Part shown: piece by piece, positions 62,988 to 64,000 of the stretch
Numbering within the stretch: position 1 is the stretch's first letter
How the letters are laid out: each line of letters begins with the position of its first letter
Assembly (NCBI RefSeq): GCF_020523965.1
Contig: NZ_JAJAPX010000006.1
Coordinates: 62,001 to 126,000, forward strand
Direction: 5' to 3'
Source: Neotamlana sargassicola
Lineage (GTDB): Bacteria > Bacteroidota > Bacteroidia > Flavobacteriales > Flavobacteriaceae
Length of the DNA stretch: 64,000 nt
The notes under the pieces: generated by a model
Seen by the model: only the letters and a program-made list of their open reading frames with translations
Told to the model about the DNA's origin: nothing
The model's database searches: none
Translations under genes and position numbers: made by a program

Positions 62988-64000
62988 TTATTCTGGATAT
63001 TCAATTCTTAAATGGTAAATGTTTGCTAGCTTGTACTTTAGTACTTTTTTAATTGATTGAATTTCTTTAAAAGTAATATTAGCATTTAAAAATTGTTCCT
63101 CCTCTATTTGTTTATTTATAATATTTTCTACGAACGCTTCAATTTTTGTAGTCGTTGGCTCCTTTAAGCTTTTCGAGGCTGCTTCAACACTATCGCACAT
63201 CATTAAAATAGCAGTTTCTTTACTAAATGGTTTTGGTCCAGGATAACTAAAATCGGTTTTATTTACCTTTTCAAATTCCTTCTTCTCTTTCGCATAAAAA
63301 TAATACACTAAGCTTGTACCATGATGGGTACGAATAAAATCTATAACGCGATCTGGCAGATTGTATTTTCGAGCAATTTCAATGCCATTTATTACGTGAT
63401 TTACTATTATCTCAGCGCTTTCTTTATTCGATAATTCTTGATGCGGGTTAATGCCTGTAGATTGATTTTCGGTAAAATACGTCGGGTTTTTCATTTTACC
63501 TATGTCGTGATACAAGGCTCCTACACGTGCTAACATCGCATTTGCTCCTATTTCGTTCGCGCTGGCTTCAGCTAAATTAGCAACATTTAAAGAGTGATGA
63601 AATGTTCCTGGTGCTTTGTTCGATAGTTCTTTAAGTAACTTCGAATTTGTATCAGACAATTCTAACAAGGACACATCCGATACCAAACCAAATAATTTTT
63701 CGTAAGCATAAATTAAGGGCTGAACAAACAATGTTGCTAATCCGCATAAAATAAACCAAATAAAAGTTTCCCATTTTAATTCGGTAACACTACCTTCATG
63801 AATCACAAAAAACGCAAAATAGGCTATAATATAAATTAATGTAATTTGCCCTACAGAAATAAATAAATTAGCCCTTTTATAAAGCTCGGAAACCGTTAAT
63901 ATGGTTACAATACCGGCTATAATTTGTAAAAACATATACTCGTAACTGTTTGGCACTATAAAACCAAGTAATAGAACGGTTAGTACATGCGCAAACAAAC
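62988..64000 (-). CDS. 7TM-HD family phosphodiesterase (PgpH/YqfF type), N-terminus cut by window edge
   Basis: Five or so membrane helices (to about residue 120 of the visible part) precede a cytosolic HD domain: FHHSLNVANLAEASANEIGANAMLARVGALYHDIGKM with the HD metal ligands, and RTHHGTSLVYYF. Such PgpH enzymes hydrolyse cyclic di-AMP. The frame is open to the end of the window with no start, so the extracytoplasmic N-terminal part is missing. Stop at 62988. Confidence 0.9.
   Translation of the reverse strand, partial: LFAHVLTVLLLGFIVPNSYEYMFLQIIAGIVTILTVSELYKRANLFISVGQITLIYIIAYFAFFVIHEGSVTELKWETFIWFILCGLATLFVQPLIYAYEKLFGLVSDVSLLELSDTNSKLLKELSNKAPGTFHHSLNVANLAEASANEIGANAMLARVGALYHDIGKMKNPTYFTENQSTGINPHQELSNKESAEIIVNHVINGIEIARKYNLPDRVIDFIRTHHGTSLVYYFYAKEKKEFEKVNKTDFSYPGPKPFSKETAILMMCDSVEAASKSLKEPTTTKIEAFVENIINKQIEEEQFLNANITFKEIQSIKKVLKYKLANIYHLRIEYPE

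Overview
The window is a piece of a low-GC chromosome from a member of the Bacteroidota, most likely a marine-type Flavobacteriaceae. The grounds are the gene families (PorD, the Bacteroidota-type omega subunit, DUF3078, DUF4835, SusC-like plug motifs, MFS/YpdA/Lrp of flavobacterial type), the strong AT bias, the near absence of Shine-Dalgarno sequences, and -7 boxes of the form TAnnTTTG. I see no insertion sequence, prophage, CRISPR array or rRNA operon. There are two tRNA genes.

Layout. 1-8.5 kb (minus strand): an edge-cut glycosyltransferase, fabI, recN, then porD, coaBC, the omega subunit, bamD, dapA and a DUF6913 gene. 8.6-12.1 kb: a 5'-nucleotidase split over two genes, and two membrane proteins. 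12.2-20.4 kb: ligA-prmC-GNAT (minus) back to back with ribD-yigZ, then dnaA, a low-molecular-weight phosphatase and an RsmI-like methylase. 20.4-24.4 kb (minus): cell-wall and lysine genes (lysozyme-like protein, DUF2279, mltG, GNAT, dapF). 24.6-35.3 kb: an HtrA protease, a long GAPDH, redoxin lipoproteins, a pepsin-like two-lobe protein, MFS, YpdA and Lrp. 35.3-36.0 kb: a SigZ-type sigma factor behind a newly noticed 34-residue metallothionein-like gene. 36.1-52.9 kb: purU, an OmpA protein, DUF4197, a histidine kinase/response regulator pair, pyrF, prfA, DUF3078, purM, two unrelated glutamine synthetases facing away from each other, and a Ca/Na exchanger. 53.1-62.5 kb: a BlaI/BlaR-like pair and then a sulfur-handling cluster. 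62.6-64 kb: tRNA-Pro, tRNA-Ser and an edge-cut HD phosphodiesterase.

The most notable system is at 55.4-62.5 kb. A Crp/Fnr-family regulator gene, a TauE/SafE permease gene, a persulfide-dioxygenase/rhodanese fusion followed by a secreted rhodanese, and a split YeeE/YedE pair each have the same upstream palindrome, GTAAC-N4-GTTAC. In all four cases its centre lies exactly 29.5 bp before the first base of a TAnnTTTG-like -7 box. Cytochrome bd genes sit inside the cluster but have their own terminator-bounded promoter and no palindrome. The gene set parallels the cst sulfide/persulfide-detoxification operon of Firmicutes, but with a cysteine-containing Crp protein in the regulator position. Just upstream, blaI has three 20-bp-phased TAGTT operators. 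Other points of interest are a dispersed structured intergenic repeat (two copies), a hairpin MITE-like element, a heptad tandem repeat, an orphan terminator ahead of an MFS gene, and a hairpin enclosing a start codon.

All calls come from reading the sequence and from knowledge of protein families; no database search was run.
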